Below are positions 1 through 7,980 of a stretch of DNA of 56,529 nucleotides, in pieces. The translations under genes and the position numbers were made by a program. The DNA is taken from NCBI GenBank assembly GCA_964459845.1, contig CAYWOC010000011.1:1-56529 (forward strand), in the 5' to 3' direction. How positions within the stretch are numbered: the first letter of the stretch is position 1; each line of letters begins with the position of its first letter. The notes under the pieces were generated by a model. It saw nothing but the letters and a program-made list of their open reading frames with translations, was not told the origin of the DNA and made no database searches. Origin of the DNA: CALZFJ01 sp964459845. Lineage in GTDB: Bacteria > Bacteroidota > Bacteroidia > Bacteroidales > Muribaculaceae.

Positions 1-172
1 AGATAACACTATTCTCCGACATCTTCCCCGCCCACCGGGAAAATCCGCTGACCCCGACTTTCGAAGTCTTCCAAATCACTCACAGTTTTATAATTTACAC
101 CTTTCAACTAACTGTAGCTCTGCACGAAAGAACGGGCTGTGCCACATCTTTGCTTGCCATGCTATAACAAAC

Positions 173-205
173 AAAAAAAGCAGTTATCAAAATGATAACT
201 GCTTT
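173..205 (-). terminator. Intrinsic terminator of tRNA-Phe
   Basis: A perfect 13-bp inverted repeat (177-189 with 193-205, 3-nt loop) is followed on the minus strand by a run of seven T. It lies 9 nt beyond the tRNA 3' end and is a clear Rho-independent terminator for it. Confidence 0.88.
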
Positions 206-213
206 CCGAAGAG

Positions 214-286
214 TGGTGCCACCAGGAATCGAACCGGGGACACAAGGATTTTCAGTCCTTTGCTCTACCAACTGAGCTATGGCACC
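214..286 (-). tRNA. tRNA-Phe (GAA)
   Basis: On the minus strand a complete 73-nt cloverleaf can be folded: 7-bp acceptor stem GGTGCCA/TGGCACC, D-loop AGCTCAGTTGGTAGAGC, anticodon loop CTGAAAA with anticodon GAA inside the stem AAGGA/TCCTT, T-loop GGTTCGATTCC, and discriminator A. The CCA end is not encoded and would have to be added after transcription. It has its own promoter and terminator, so it is a single-gene unit. Confidence 0.97.
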
Positions 287-307
287 ATTGTTTCTCTTTT
301 GCGAGTG

Positions 308-339
308 CAAAGTTAGCACGTTTTTTTGATTCTCGCAAA
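308..339 (-). promoter_or_regulatory. Bacteroidetes-type promoter of tRNA-Phe
   Basis: Read on the minus strand: TTTG at 339-336, 20 nt, then TAACTTTG at 315-308. This matches the Bacteroidetes -33/-7 consensus exactly and predicts a transcript start near 300, about 15 nt before the mature tRNA. Confidence 0.8.
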
Positions 340-561
340 TTATTTTGAACTTTTTTATGGCAAATTTTTCACACGTCACACTTATATGCTATTTTTCAGC
401 AGTTTATCTATCATATTTTTTCACATATCAAGATATGCCACAATGCCAACAGTTGCGAATACAGGCAAACGATATGCCTACAAATCTCCAAAAAGTTCAA
501 AAAACTACTGCCGCAGCATAGTTTTTTATGAAGAAAAATGATGGCGTTATCATTATTTTCG

Positions 562-569
562 TAAATTTG
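562..569 (+). promoter_or_regulatory. Promoter -7 box for the DUF2851 gene
   Basis: TAAATTTG fits the -7 consensus, but no TTTG is found at the expected -33 distance. The predicted start of transcription near 576 lies at the upstream GTG codon, so it supports the ATG at 617 as the translation start. Confidence 0.5.
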
Positions 570-616
570 CCGATGTGTTCTTCACCTTCGTGAACACATT
601 TATTACAACTTCACTC

Positions 617-1903
617 ATGGAGAAACTGATGCAATATGTGTGGCAGCACCGACTTTGGAGTTCTGCCGAGATGCGCACCAACGATGGACGACGCGTGAAA
701 GTAATTGACCCCGGACTGCTGAACAACGATGCCGGTCCCGACTTTTTCAATGCAAAGATTGATATCGACGGGAAATTATGGGTGGGCAATGTGGAGATGC
801 ATGTGCGAGCGTCCGACTGGCACCGCCACGGACATGACAACGACCGCGCCTACGATTCGGTGGTGCTTCATATTGTGGAAAAGGACGATGCGCCAGTGCG
901 CCGCAGCAATGGAGAAGTGATTCCGCAGATGGTGATGTGCTGCTCGCCTCAGTTCAATGAGCGATATATGCGGCTCGTAGGTGCAAAGACTCAACTGCCA
1001 TGCGCATCGCAGATTGGCGAGATACCTCAACTCACCATAACCGAATGGGTGGAGAGCCTGGCATTCGAGCGGCTGCAAAAGAAGGTGGAACGCCTGTTCA
1101 CGCTCTACGACTCGTCATGCGGCAGTTGGGAAGACGTGTGCTATGTGACTCTCGCCCGCAATCTCGGATTTGGCATCAACAACGACGCTTTTGAGATGCT
1201 TGCACGCCGCACCCCGCTCAGGCTGCTGCACAAGCACTGCGACTCAATCCTTCAAATCGAGGCTCTGCTATTCGGACAGGCGGGAATGCTTGCCGATGAG
1301 CGGCTTGAAGCAATATCCTATTATAAGCAACTTCGCAGGGAATACGCCTTCCTTGCCAATAAATTCCAACTAAAGCCAATGGACGGCTCAATGTGGAAAT
1401 CGTTCCGCATACGTCCACAGAATTTCCCTTACCGCCGCATCGCCCTGCTGGCTCATTACATCGAAAACGGCTTCAACCTGATGACTGCGCTGCTTGAATG
1501 CAACGGCGAGAAGGAGCTGCGCACGCTTTTCAGCGTGAAGCTTAGCGGATTTTGGGCAAACCACTACACATTCTCAGGCGCGCCCTGCGAAACCGACTGC
1601 TCTGCCCTGAGCTATGGCTCTATCGACATTATACTAATCAACACTGTAGCACCACTATATTATGCCTATGGCATTAAGACCGACAGCTATGAGATGACCG
1701 ACCGGGCAATAGAGCTGCTCGAATCGCTGCGCCCCGAACGCAACAGCATTGTCGCCACATTCACTGCCGCCGGAATCAAATGCCCCGACGCGCTCACCTC
1801 GCAGGCTCTGATCCAACTGCGCCGAGAATACTGCGATGCCCACAAATGCCTTTACTGCAAAATCGGACACAGACTGCTGTCGGCGGCAGCACACCAGCCG
1901 TAA
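617..1903 (+). CDS. DUF2851 family protein
   Basis: A 428-residue protein recognised as the DUF2851 family, widespread in Bacteroidetes and without an assigned biochemical role. The N-terminus MEKLMQYVWQHRLW and the following DPGLLNNDAGPDFFNAKI and WVGNVEMHVRASDWHRHGH stretches are what I recognise. The latter has spaced acidic and histidine residues, but I cannot show a catalytic centre. A longer frame opens at a GTG at 575, but family members begin at MEKL and the -7 box at 562-569 would put the transcript start at that GTG, so 617 is chosen. There is no signal peptide or membrane segment, so it is probably cytosolic. It stands alone ahead of mltG, which has its own -7 box. Confidence 0.85.
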   Translation: MEKLMQYVWQHRLWSSAEMRTNDGRRVKVIDPGLLNNDAGPDFFNAKIDIDGKLWVGNVEMHVRASDWHRHGHDNDRAYDSVVLHIVEKDDAPVRRSNGEVIPQMVMCCSPQFNERYMRLVGAKTQLPCASQIGEIPQLTITEWVESLAFERLQKKVERLFTLYDSSCGSWEDVCYVTLARNLGFGINNDAFEMLARRTPLRLLHKHCDSILQIEALLFGQAGMLADERLEAISYYKQLRREYAFLANKFQLKPMDGSMWKSFRIRPQNFPYRRIALLAHYIENGFNLMTALLECNGEKELRTLFSVKLSGFWANHYTFSGAPCETDCSALSYGSIDIILINTVAPLYYAYGIKTDSYEMTDRAIELLESLRPERNSIVATFTAAGIKCPDALTSQALIQLRREYCDAHKCLYCKIGHRLLSAAAHQP

Positions 1904-1946
1904 AATTTTTCACAATGACATCGACCGCTAACTCAAAAAAAATATA

Positions 1947-1954
1947 TAAATTTG
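1947..1954 (+). promoter_or_regulatory. Promoter -7 box for mltG
   Basis: TAAATTTG matches the Bacteroidetes -7 box. Transcription would start near 1961, leaving a leader of about 20 nt before the ATG at 1982 and excluding the TTG codon at 1952 as a start. Confidence 0.5.
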
Positions 1955-1981
1955 CCGACCGAAAAACAAGCATTACATAAT

Positions 1982-2998
1982 ATGGAAATGAAGGCAAAAA
2001 GAAACGTTAAGATAGCAGCATCGGTGGTGGCTGTAGTTATTGTGGCATTGGCTGCATATCTGCTGCCATTCGTGTTTAGCGGTGCACAACGTGGCACAAT
2101 AGTGGTGGTCGATAGCAAATCGCAGCTAAAACAGATAAGCGATGCCGAGGGCGAAGCCTATGGCTCGCGCGTCGGCACTCTGCTTTCGCTTTTTGGCGTG
2201 GACTTGTCGAAACGCCAAGGAGGATATGCCATAGACGAGGGTGAATCACCGCTCTCGGTGGCTCGCAAGATTCGCAACCACAATCAAGTGAGCATAAAAT
2301 TCACATTCCACGACATCCGCACCAAGGAACAATTCGCCGAACGCGCCGCCGAGAAATTTATGATGAGCAAGGACGATATTCTCACTCTGCTCAACGACAG
2401 CTCTTTCTGCGACTCACTCTACCACAAGACTCCCGAAACGGTGGTCGCAGTTCTTATCCCCGACACCTATGAGTTTTACTACACCGTCAGTCCAAGCAAA
2501 TTCTTGACAAGAATCGCCAAATACTACGACAAGTTCTGGACAAGCGAGCGAAAAGCCAAAGCTTCCGCTCTCGGACTTACTCCCGACGAGGTAAGCGCCA
2601 TCGCCTCAATAGTCGAAGAGGAGACCGCCAAGAGCGATGAGCGCGGCAAGGTGGCGCGGCTCTACATCAACCGATACAAGAGCGGAATGAAACTGCAAGC
2701 CGACCCCACGGTAAAATTTGCCATCGGCGACTTCTCAATCAAGCGCATCACCCACGAGATGCTGTTCACCGATTCGCCATACAACACTTATAAATTTGAA
2801 GGACTGCCGCCGGGTCCCATCCGTTTGCCAGAGCGCAGCACGCTCGATGCAGTGCTGAATGCTCCTGCACACAGCTACACATATATGTGCGCCAAAGAAG
2901 ACTTCTCGGGCTACCACAACTTCACCAGCAGCTATGCCGAGCACCAAGCAAATGCAGCCAAATATCAGGCTGAGCTGAACAAAAGAGGAATAAAATAG
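1982..2998 (+). CDS. mltG: Endolytic murein transglycosylase MltG (YceG-like)
   Basis: MltG cleaves nascent glycan strands inside the chain and is thought to end peptidoglycan polymerisation at the inner membrane. The 338-residue product has a basic N-terminus and one membrane anchor at about residues 10-33, then a LysM-like region and the YceG catalytic domain. The motif ASIVEEETAK carries the expected catalytic Glu (about residue 212), followed by LQADPTVKFAIG and the SPYNTYKFEGLPPGPI block typical of the family. The start at 1982 puts the anchor at the very N-terminus; MEMK allows 1988 as an alternative. Length is normal for the family. Confidence 0.95.
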   Translation: MEMKAKRNVKIAASVVAVVIVALAAYLLPFVFSGAQRGTIVVVDSKSQLKQISDAEGEAYGSRVGTLLSLFGVDLSKRQGGYAIDEGESPLSVARKIRNHNQVSIKFTFHDIRTKEQFAERAAEKFMMSKDDILTLLNDSSFCDSLYHKTPETVVAVLIPDTYEFYYTVSPSKFLTRIAKYYDKFWTSERKAKASALGLTPDEVSAIASIVEEETAKSDERGKVARLYINRYKSGMKLQADPTVKFAIGDFSIKRITHEMLFTDSPYNTYKFEGLPPGPIRLPERSTLDAVLNAPAHSYTYMCAKEDFSGYHNFTSSYAEHQANAAKYQAELNKRGIK

Positions 2999-3042
2999 GT
3001 TAATCTTGATAAAGGGATCGTATCAATAAAACTATTTATGCT

Positions 3043-3300
3043 ATGGATGATAATATGAACGATGAAATGCTTGTGGTACTTGGTGAATACCCTTCGGACA
3101 TTGATGCCAACATAGTGAAAGGCGTACTTGAGACTAATGGGGTGCGCTGCATCATCACCAATGAGATTATATCGTCGCTGCTACCGATAGCGTCGCTGTC
3201 ACCCGACATGGTGCGTGTGATGGTATTTGAACGCGATCTCGACGATGCTCGCCGAATCCTTGCGTCTGCTCCAATCGACGACGACAACACTCTGCAATGA
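3043..3300 (+). CDS. DUF2007-domain protein (putative signal-transducing protein)
   Basis: An 85-residue soluble protein that fits the small DUF2007 family, which has a PII-like fold; its ligand is unknown. Visible features are the run VVLGEYPSDIDANIVKGVLE, then a beta-strand CIITNE and a C-terminal VRVMVFERDLDDARRIL, matching the family's conserved strand-helix pattern. It starts 44 nt after mltG and could be read from the same transcript. It ends 17 nt before the end of the convergent transporter gene. Confidence 0.75.
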   Translation: MDDNMNDEMLVVLGEYPSDIDANIVKGVLETNGVRCIITNEIISSLLPIASLSPDMVRVMVFERDLDDARRILASAPIDDDNTLQ

Positions 3301-3317
3301 CAACCTGCGCCTTTGGG

Positions 3318-4979
3318 TCAAATCAGTGCCGTCAGCACTATCTGCGCAATAATGACACGGAGAAACATACACACCGGATACACCGTCGCGTATGCCACCG
3401 ACGGCTTATCATTCGGGATAGTGCCATTGGCATAGTCGAGAGCCATAGGATTTGCCATAGCCCCGCACAGCATCCCCGAGATGGAACCGAAATCCACTCG
3501 CATAATCTTCAATGCCACCACTCCCACAATCAGCACAGGAATGATGGTGAGCAAAAATCCTGTCAGCACCCACAACGCGCCCTCCGGGCGAACCACGGTC
3601 TCAAAGAAATGTGCTCCAGAATCAAGCCCGAGACACGCAAGATACAGCGCAAGCCCGAGCGCGCGAAGCATCAGGTTGGCGCTCAGTGTAGTGTAAGTAA
3701 TCATGTGCAAGCGCGGTCCGAATGTGCCTATAAGTATTCCCACAATAATAGGACCACCGGCAAGACCGAGCTTCACAGGCTGGCTTATACCCGGAAGCAT
3801 AATGGGGATAGCCCCAATAATCAAGCCTATCGTCATTCCTATGAACACCGAAATCAAGTTCGGCTCTTTCAGACTTCGCACGGCATTGCCGAGCACTTTC
3901 TCGACATTGCTCACGGCAGCCGCCTCGCCAACCACCGTCAGGCGGTCGCCAAGCTGGAGGCGCAAGTCGGGAGTGGCAAGCAGCAACACGCCCGAGCGAT
4001 AAATGCGGCTGATGCTCACGCCATACAGGTTGCGCAGACGCAGCGAGCCGAGTTTCTTACCATTAAGCTCAGGCCGCGTTATGAGGATACGCTGCGATAT
4101 AAGCTGGCGGTCGATGGCATTCCAGTCAATATCCTCCTTATTCCAGTCCTTCTGCTCATGCTTTCCGAAAAGCACAGTGAGCGTCTCGGTATCAGACTCA
4201 GGCGCAATCACCATGATGCGGTCGCCCTCATTGAGCATAGAGTCGGACGTGGGAATAATCACCTTTCCGTTGTGCCAAAGCCGTGAAATCACAAATGCGT
4301 GAGGACTTAGTTTGGCGATATCCTTCACGCTCTTGCCAAACACAGCAGGATTATGAATCTGGAATGTGGCGATATGCGGCGATTGCGGCTCATGCTCCTT
4401 ACCCACGGCAATGTCGCCCGGCTTGACAAGGAACTTGCGTATCGTGAATAGCGCGATAATCACCCCCACTACACCGAGAGGATAAGTCACCGCACACCCC
4501 AGCGCAGGACCTGAGCTGGGCAGACCAAGCTGCTTCAGCGTCTGCTGAGCAGCGGCAAGAGCAGGAGTGTTAGTCGTCGCTCCGCACAATATTCCCACCA
4601 TATCCGATATAGATATTCCAGTGGTAAAACTCAGTGCCACGGCAAACAGAGTGCCGACAATCACCACTGCGAATGCCAACATATTAAGTTTGACACCGCC
4701 CTTGCGGAAAGAGCTGAAAAATCCTGGACCCACCTGCAGACCGAGCGCATACACGAACAGCACAAGTCCGAAACTCTCGGCATAGACAAGCATCTGAGGG
4801 TCGATTGTAAATCCGAGATGCCCTGCCAAGATTCCCATAAAGAACACAAAAGTAACTCCCAAAGAGATTCCCGCCACCTTTATCTTGCCCAAAGCAAGCC
4901 CTATGGCGCATATCATTGAAAGCACAATCACGGCCTGCAGCGCCGAATGCTCGAATATTACGCTATAAATCCAGTTCAT
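3318..4979 (-). CDS. AspT/YidE/YbjL-family transporter with two RCK_C domains
   Basis: A 553-residue inner-membrane protein. Two hydrophobic blocks of about five helices each (residues 5-190 and 380-553) are the AspT/YidE/YbjL duplicated domain. Between them lie two TrkA_C (RCK_C) modules, about residues 205-275 and 295-365, each ending in a GDR motif (LNEGDRIMVI and LQLGDRLTVVG), probably binding a small regulatory ligand. The family includes the aspartate:alanine exchanger AspT, but most members have no known substrate and none can be assigned here. The ATG at 4979 gives MNWIYSVIFEHSALQAV, a typical start. It is monocistronic and convergent with the DUF2007 gene. Confidence 0.88.
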   Translation of the reverse strand: MNWIYSVIFEHSALQAVIVLSMICAIGLALGKIKVAGISLGVTFVFFMGILAGHLGFTIDPQMLVYAESFGLVLFVYALGLQVGPGFFSSFRKGGVKLNMLAFAVVIVGTLFAVALSFTTGISISDMVGILCGATTNTPALAAAQQTLKQLGLPSSGPALGCAVTYPLGVVGVIIALFTIRKFLVKPGDIAVGKEHEPQSPHIATFQIHNPAVFGKSVKDIAKLSPHAFVISRLWHNGKVIIPTSDSMLNEGDRIMVIAPESDTETLTVLFGKHEQKDWNKEDIDWNAIDRQLISQRILITRPELNGKKLGSLRLRNLYGVSISRIYRSGVLLLATPDLRLQLGDRLTVVGEAAAVSNVEKVLGNAVRSLKEPNLISVFIGMTIGLIIGAIPIMLPGISQPVKLGLAGGPIIVGILIGTFGPRLHMITYTTLSANLMLRALGLALYLACLGLDSGAHFFETVVRPEGALWVLTGFLLTIIPVLIVGVVALKIMRVDFGSISGMLCGAMANPMALDYANGTIPNDKPSVAYATVYPVCMFLRVIIAQIVLTALI

Positions 4980-5139
4980 TTTCTACAATAAATTCGTTGA
5001 TGAGATATAATATGCAAATCCACAGAGCGCATCCAGTGCGGCTGAATCCATGTTTTCGCAAAAGAAAGCTCCGCCGTGATTAGCGACGAAGCTTACACTT
5101 TCTAAAAACCAAATTATGAATAATATTATTCGTTTCGTC

Positions 5140-6369
5140 TTATTTGCCGTACTTCTCAACCACGAGCTTGCAAATCTCCACGATAGTGTCGGTAGCCTTC
5201 TCCATCGAAGGAATTGGCACAAACTCAAAGCGTCCGTGGAAGTTCAAGCCTCCGGCAAAGATATTCGGGCATGGAAGCCCCTTGAACGACAATTGCGCCC
5301 CGTCGGTTCCTCCGCGTATAGGCTGAACCTTTGGCACAACGCCAGCGCGCTCCATAGCAGCCTTTGCTATGTCGATGATATACATCACTGGCTCAATCTT
5401 CTCGCGCATATTGTAATATTGATCCTTCAACTCAAGGCTCACGCAATCGGGGAACTCATTGTTTATCTTGCGGGCAAGATGCTCAAGCTCCTTCTTGCGA
5501 CGCTCGAAACGGTCGCGGTCGTGGTCGCGAATGATGTAGGTGAGCACAGTCTTCTCCACATCACCCTCTATTCCGATAAGATGATAGAATCCCTCATAGC
5601 CTTCGGTGTGTTCCGGTGTCTCCCAGCGCGGCAGCATGATAGCGAACTGGTTTGCCACACGTATCGAGTTTATCATCTTATGCTTGGCATATCCCGGATG
5701 CACATTGCGTCCCGAGAAAGTCACCTTAGCCACAGCGGCATTGAAATTCTCGAATTCAAGCTCTCCGACAGCTCCGCCGTCCATAGTGTAAGCCCAATCG
5801 GCAGCAAACTTCTCGACATCAAACTTATGCGCACCCTGACCAATTTCCTCATCGGGATTGAATGCTATGCGTATGTCGCCGTGCTTGATCTCAGGATGCT
5901 TCATCAAGTAGTCGATAGCGGTGATTATCTCAGCAATGCCGGCCTTGTCGTCGGCACCGAGCAGAGTGTTGCCGTCGGTCACGATAAGCGATTGCCCCTT
6001 ATAGTCCTCAAGCTCAGGAAACTGGCAAGGTGAAAGGATGATATTCTTCTCGGCATTGAGCGTAATGTCGCCACCCTCATAATTCTCGATTATACGAGGA
6101 GTAACGTGGCGCCCCGACATGTCGGGCGAAGTGTCAAGGTGAGCGATAAAGCCCACAGTAGGCACATCTTTGTCGGTATTGCTCGGCAAAGTAGCCATAA
6201 GATATCCGTTATCGTCAAGAGATATGTTCGACAGTCCGAGCGCAGCAAGCTCTTTCTGAAGATGTTGTGCAAAAATCATTTGTCCCGGAGTGGACGGAGT
6301 GAGGTTTGTGAGTTCGTCACTCTGGGTGTCGAATTTCACATATTGCAAGAATCTATCTACGACATTCAT
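5140..6369 (-). CDS. pepT: Peptidase T (tripeptide aminopeptidase)
   Basis: PepT removes the N-terminal residue from tripeptides in the cytosol. It is an M20 metallopeptidase with two zinc ions. The expected ligands are visible: His and Asp in GFIAHLDTSPD, Asp in LLGADDKAGIA, the Glu pair in NPDEEIGQG, and His in the C-terminal FAGGLNFHGRFE. The length of 409 residues equals that of well-studied PepT. The frame is open for 21 codons further upstream, but MNVVDRFLQYVKFDTQSDE is the conserved N-terminus, and the promoter at 6393-6424 would start the transcript near 6386, so 6369 is the start. Confidence 0.96.
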   Translation of the reverse strand: MNVVDRFLQYVKFDTQSDELTNLTPSTPGQMIFAQHLQKELAALGLSNISLDDNGYLMATLPSNTDKDVPTVGFIAHLDTSPDMSGRHVTPRIIENYEGGDITLNAEKNIILSPCQFPELEDYKGQSLIVTDGNTLLGADDKAGIAEIITAIDYLMKHPEIKHGDIRIAFNPDEEIGQGAHKFDVEKFAADWAYTMDGGAVGELEFENFNAAVAKVTFSGRNVHPGYAKHKMINSIRVANQFAIMLPRWETPEHTEGYEGFYHLIGIEGDVEKTVLTYIIRDHDRDRFERRKKELEHLARKINNEFPDCVSLELKDQYYNMREKIEPVMYIIDIAKAAMERAGVVPKVQPIRGGTDGAQLSFKGLPCPNIFAGGLNFHGRFEFVPIPSMEKATDTIVEICKLVVEKYGK

Positions 6370-6392
6370 AATCTTAAGAATTGAATTTGCTG

Positions 6393-6424
6393 CAAAGTTA
6401 GTGCAAGACGAGCGCAAAAGCAAA
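6393..6424 (-). promoter_or_regulatory. Promoter of pepT
   Basis: On the minus strand TTTG (6424-6421), 20 nt, TAACTTTG (6400-6393). Both elements match the Bacteroidetes consensus. The predicted leader is about 17 nt. The promoter lies within the first unit of the intergenic repeat at 6393-6533. Confidence 0.75.
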
Positions 6425-6533
6425 TAAAACACAGTTTTTAATTCGCTTTTGCCAAGCCGAAGCCTAACTTATCAAAAGTTAGTGCAAGGCGAGCGCAAAA
6501 GCAAATAAAACCCAGTTTTAATTTGCCCTTTGC
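6393..6533. repeat. Two degenerate tandem copies of an intergenic repeat
   Basis: The stretch beginning AAAGTTAGTGCAAGACGAGC at 6394 recurs from 6475 with few changes (AAAGTTAGTGCAAGGCGAGC), each copy being about 60 nt long and followed by CTTTTGCC-like sequence. The first copy supplies the pepT promoter. Related sequence is present at 41677-41739 and 50705-50753. Confidence 0.6.
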
Positions 6534-6939
6534 CAATTGAACCTACCGAGAGAAGTTTTTTAGGTAGTTTTTTAGGTATTCGTGTTTTACAACTGAAAGA
6601 TGTAGCAATATTTCATTTTTTATTGTAACTTTGTCCAATACGGCGTACACAGATTCGTCCCAAATAAATGTTCAACAACAATTAATATGGCGAATAGTCT
6701 TGGCTACACGCTGTGTTTTAGCATTTTAACCGATTATTCAAGAACTTAAAGTGAGTTTAAACAGCTTACATAAGTCTTATGAATTATGGGGAAAAATAAG
6801 TCCGAATTACACAAAGAGCAAGCAACCAAAATAGCAGAAATTTGCACAGTTCTTCGGGCATAGTTCGGAGGCTAATTTGAGGATGAAGAGAATTATCTCT
6901 CAATAGTTGTTGATAATCTAAGAATAAGTAATAAGACGT
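6534..6939. other. Left junction region of restriction-modification cassette 1
   Basis: About 400 bp with no supported gene. It holds a 12-bp tandem duplication GTTTTTTAGGTA (6555-6566, 6567-6578), a possible -7 box TAACTTTG (6626-6633) with no -33 partner, and from 6786 a frame that reads 25 codons to a TAG and then, after a second stop, 32 further open codons. That may be the remains of a small gene. Base composition becomes AT-rich here. Confidence 0.45.
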
Positions 6940-7980
6940 ATGTCAGAACAGAAATATAATGTTTTAGATCTTTTCTGCGGATGTGGTGGTCTCTCTCTTG
7001 GTTTTGAGGAAGCGGGCTATAACGTATTGTTAGGTATCGACATATGGGAAGATGCCTTAAAAACATATACATATAACCACAAACATAGCAAGACGTTGTG
7101 TGCAGATATATCAACACTCCGTGGTGAGGAAGTGAAAGATATTATCGGTGACAATAGCGTGGATGTCATCATTGGCGGACCTCCATGCCAAGGCTTTTCC
7201 ATTGCAGGAAAACGTATTGTCAATGATGACAGAAACAAGCTGTACAAAGGATTTGTCAGAATGGTAGAACATTTCAAGCCGCAAGCATTTGTGATGGAAA
7301 ATGTACCTAATATTCTTTCGATTGGTGGTGGAGCCATAAAAGATGCCATCTTTAAGGATTTTGAGAACTTGGGATATCAGATTAATGTCCAAGTAGTTCT
7401 GGCTTCAAATTATGGTGTCCCACAAAATCGTCGTCGTGCTGTTTTTGTCGGTTTACGAAATGGAGAAAAGTACGAGTTTCCTAAGCCACTTGACACCCCA
7501 ATGGTAACCTCCAAAGAGGCACTTGACGATTTGCCTGAAGGCTCACTCGATGAGGGTGCACCCTATCCCACTAAAGCGAACAACTTATATCAAGAGTATA
7601 TAAGAGAAGGGAGCAATGGGGTTTTCAATCATGAGATTACTATCCATAATGATAGAACTAAAGAAATAATCGCAATGGTTCCTGATGGCGGTAATTACAA
7701 AGATTTACCAATTGAGTTGCAGCAAACAAGAAAGGTTCATATAGCATGGACACGTCTGAATAGCAAGAAACCGAGTTTCACAATAGATTGTGGACATAAT
7801 CACCATTTCCATTATCTATATAATAGAGTACCAACAGTAAGGGAGTCTGCACGAATACAGTCTTTTCCCGATAAGTTCGTATTTTTAGGGAACAAAGGAA
7901 GTCAGTTGAAACAAGTAGGAAATGCTGTGCCACCACTTATGGCAAAAGCAATATCACTACAACTTAAAAATATTTTATGA
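6940..7980 (+). CDS. DNA (cytosine-5-)-methyltransferase, cassette 1, first
   Basis: A 346-residue C5-cytosine methyltransferase of the Dcm type, transferring a methyl group from S-adenosylmethionine to cytosine in a specific site. The ordered motifs are present: I DLFCGCGGLSLGF, IV GGPPCQGFS with the catalytic Cys83, VI MENVPNI, VIII QNRRRAVFVG and X GNAVPPLMAKAI. The target-recognition region between VIII and IX is fairly short. Its stop overlaps the start of the next gene by 4 nt (ATGA), so translation is coupled to the nuclease-like gene. It is more AT-rich than the neighbouring housekeeping genes, which suggests transfer. The recognition sequence cannot be read from the protein. Confidence 0.93.
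   Translation: MSEQKYNVLDLFCGCGGLSLGFEEAGYNVLLGIDIWEDALKTYTYNHKHSKTLCADISTLRGEEVKDIIGDNSVDVIIGGPPCQGFSIAGKRIVNDDRNKLYKGFVRMVEHFKPQAFVMENVPNILSIGGGAIKDAIFKDFENLGYQINVQVVLASNYGVPQNRRRAVFVGLRNGEKYEFPKPLDTPMVTSKEALDDLPEGSLDEGAPYPTKANNLYQEYIREGSNGVFNHEITIHNDRTKEIIAMVPDGGNYKDLPIELQQTRKVHIAWTRLNSKKPSFTIDCGHNHHFHYLYNRVPTVRESARIQSFPDKFVFLGNKGSQLKQVGNAVPPLMAKAISLQLKNIL

Larger units (their letters stand above)
287..616. other. Intergenic region without a supported gene
   Basis: Apart from the tRNA promoter and the -7 box for the next gene, it holds a bidirectional terminator-like hairpin at 499-527 (AAAAAACTA/TAGTTTTTT). No open frame here looks coding. Confidence 0.5.

Noticed and set aside
1..172. 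Open readings at the left edge, including a minus-strand ATG at 22 that would run off the window.
   Set aside because: Too short to recognise. The long minus-strand frame through 104-379 only reads through the tRNA gene.
3297..4286. Plus-strand frame of 329 codons opposite the AspT-like transporter.
   Set aside because: It is a shadow frame: His/Arg-rich composition with no domain, while the minus strand encodes a clear membrane transporter.
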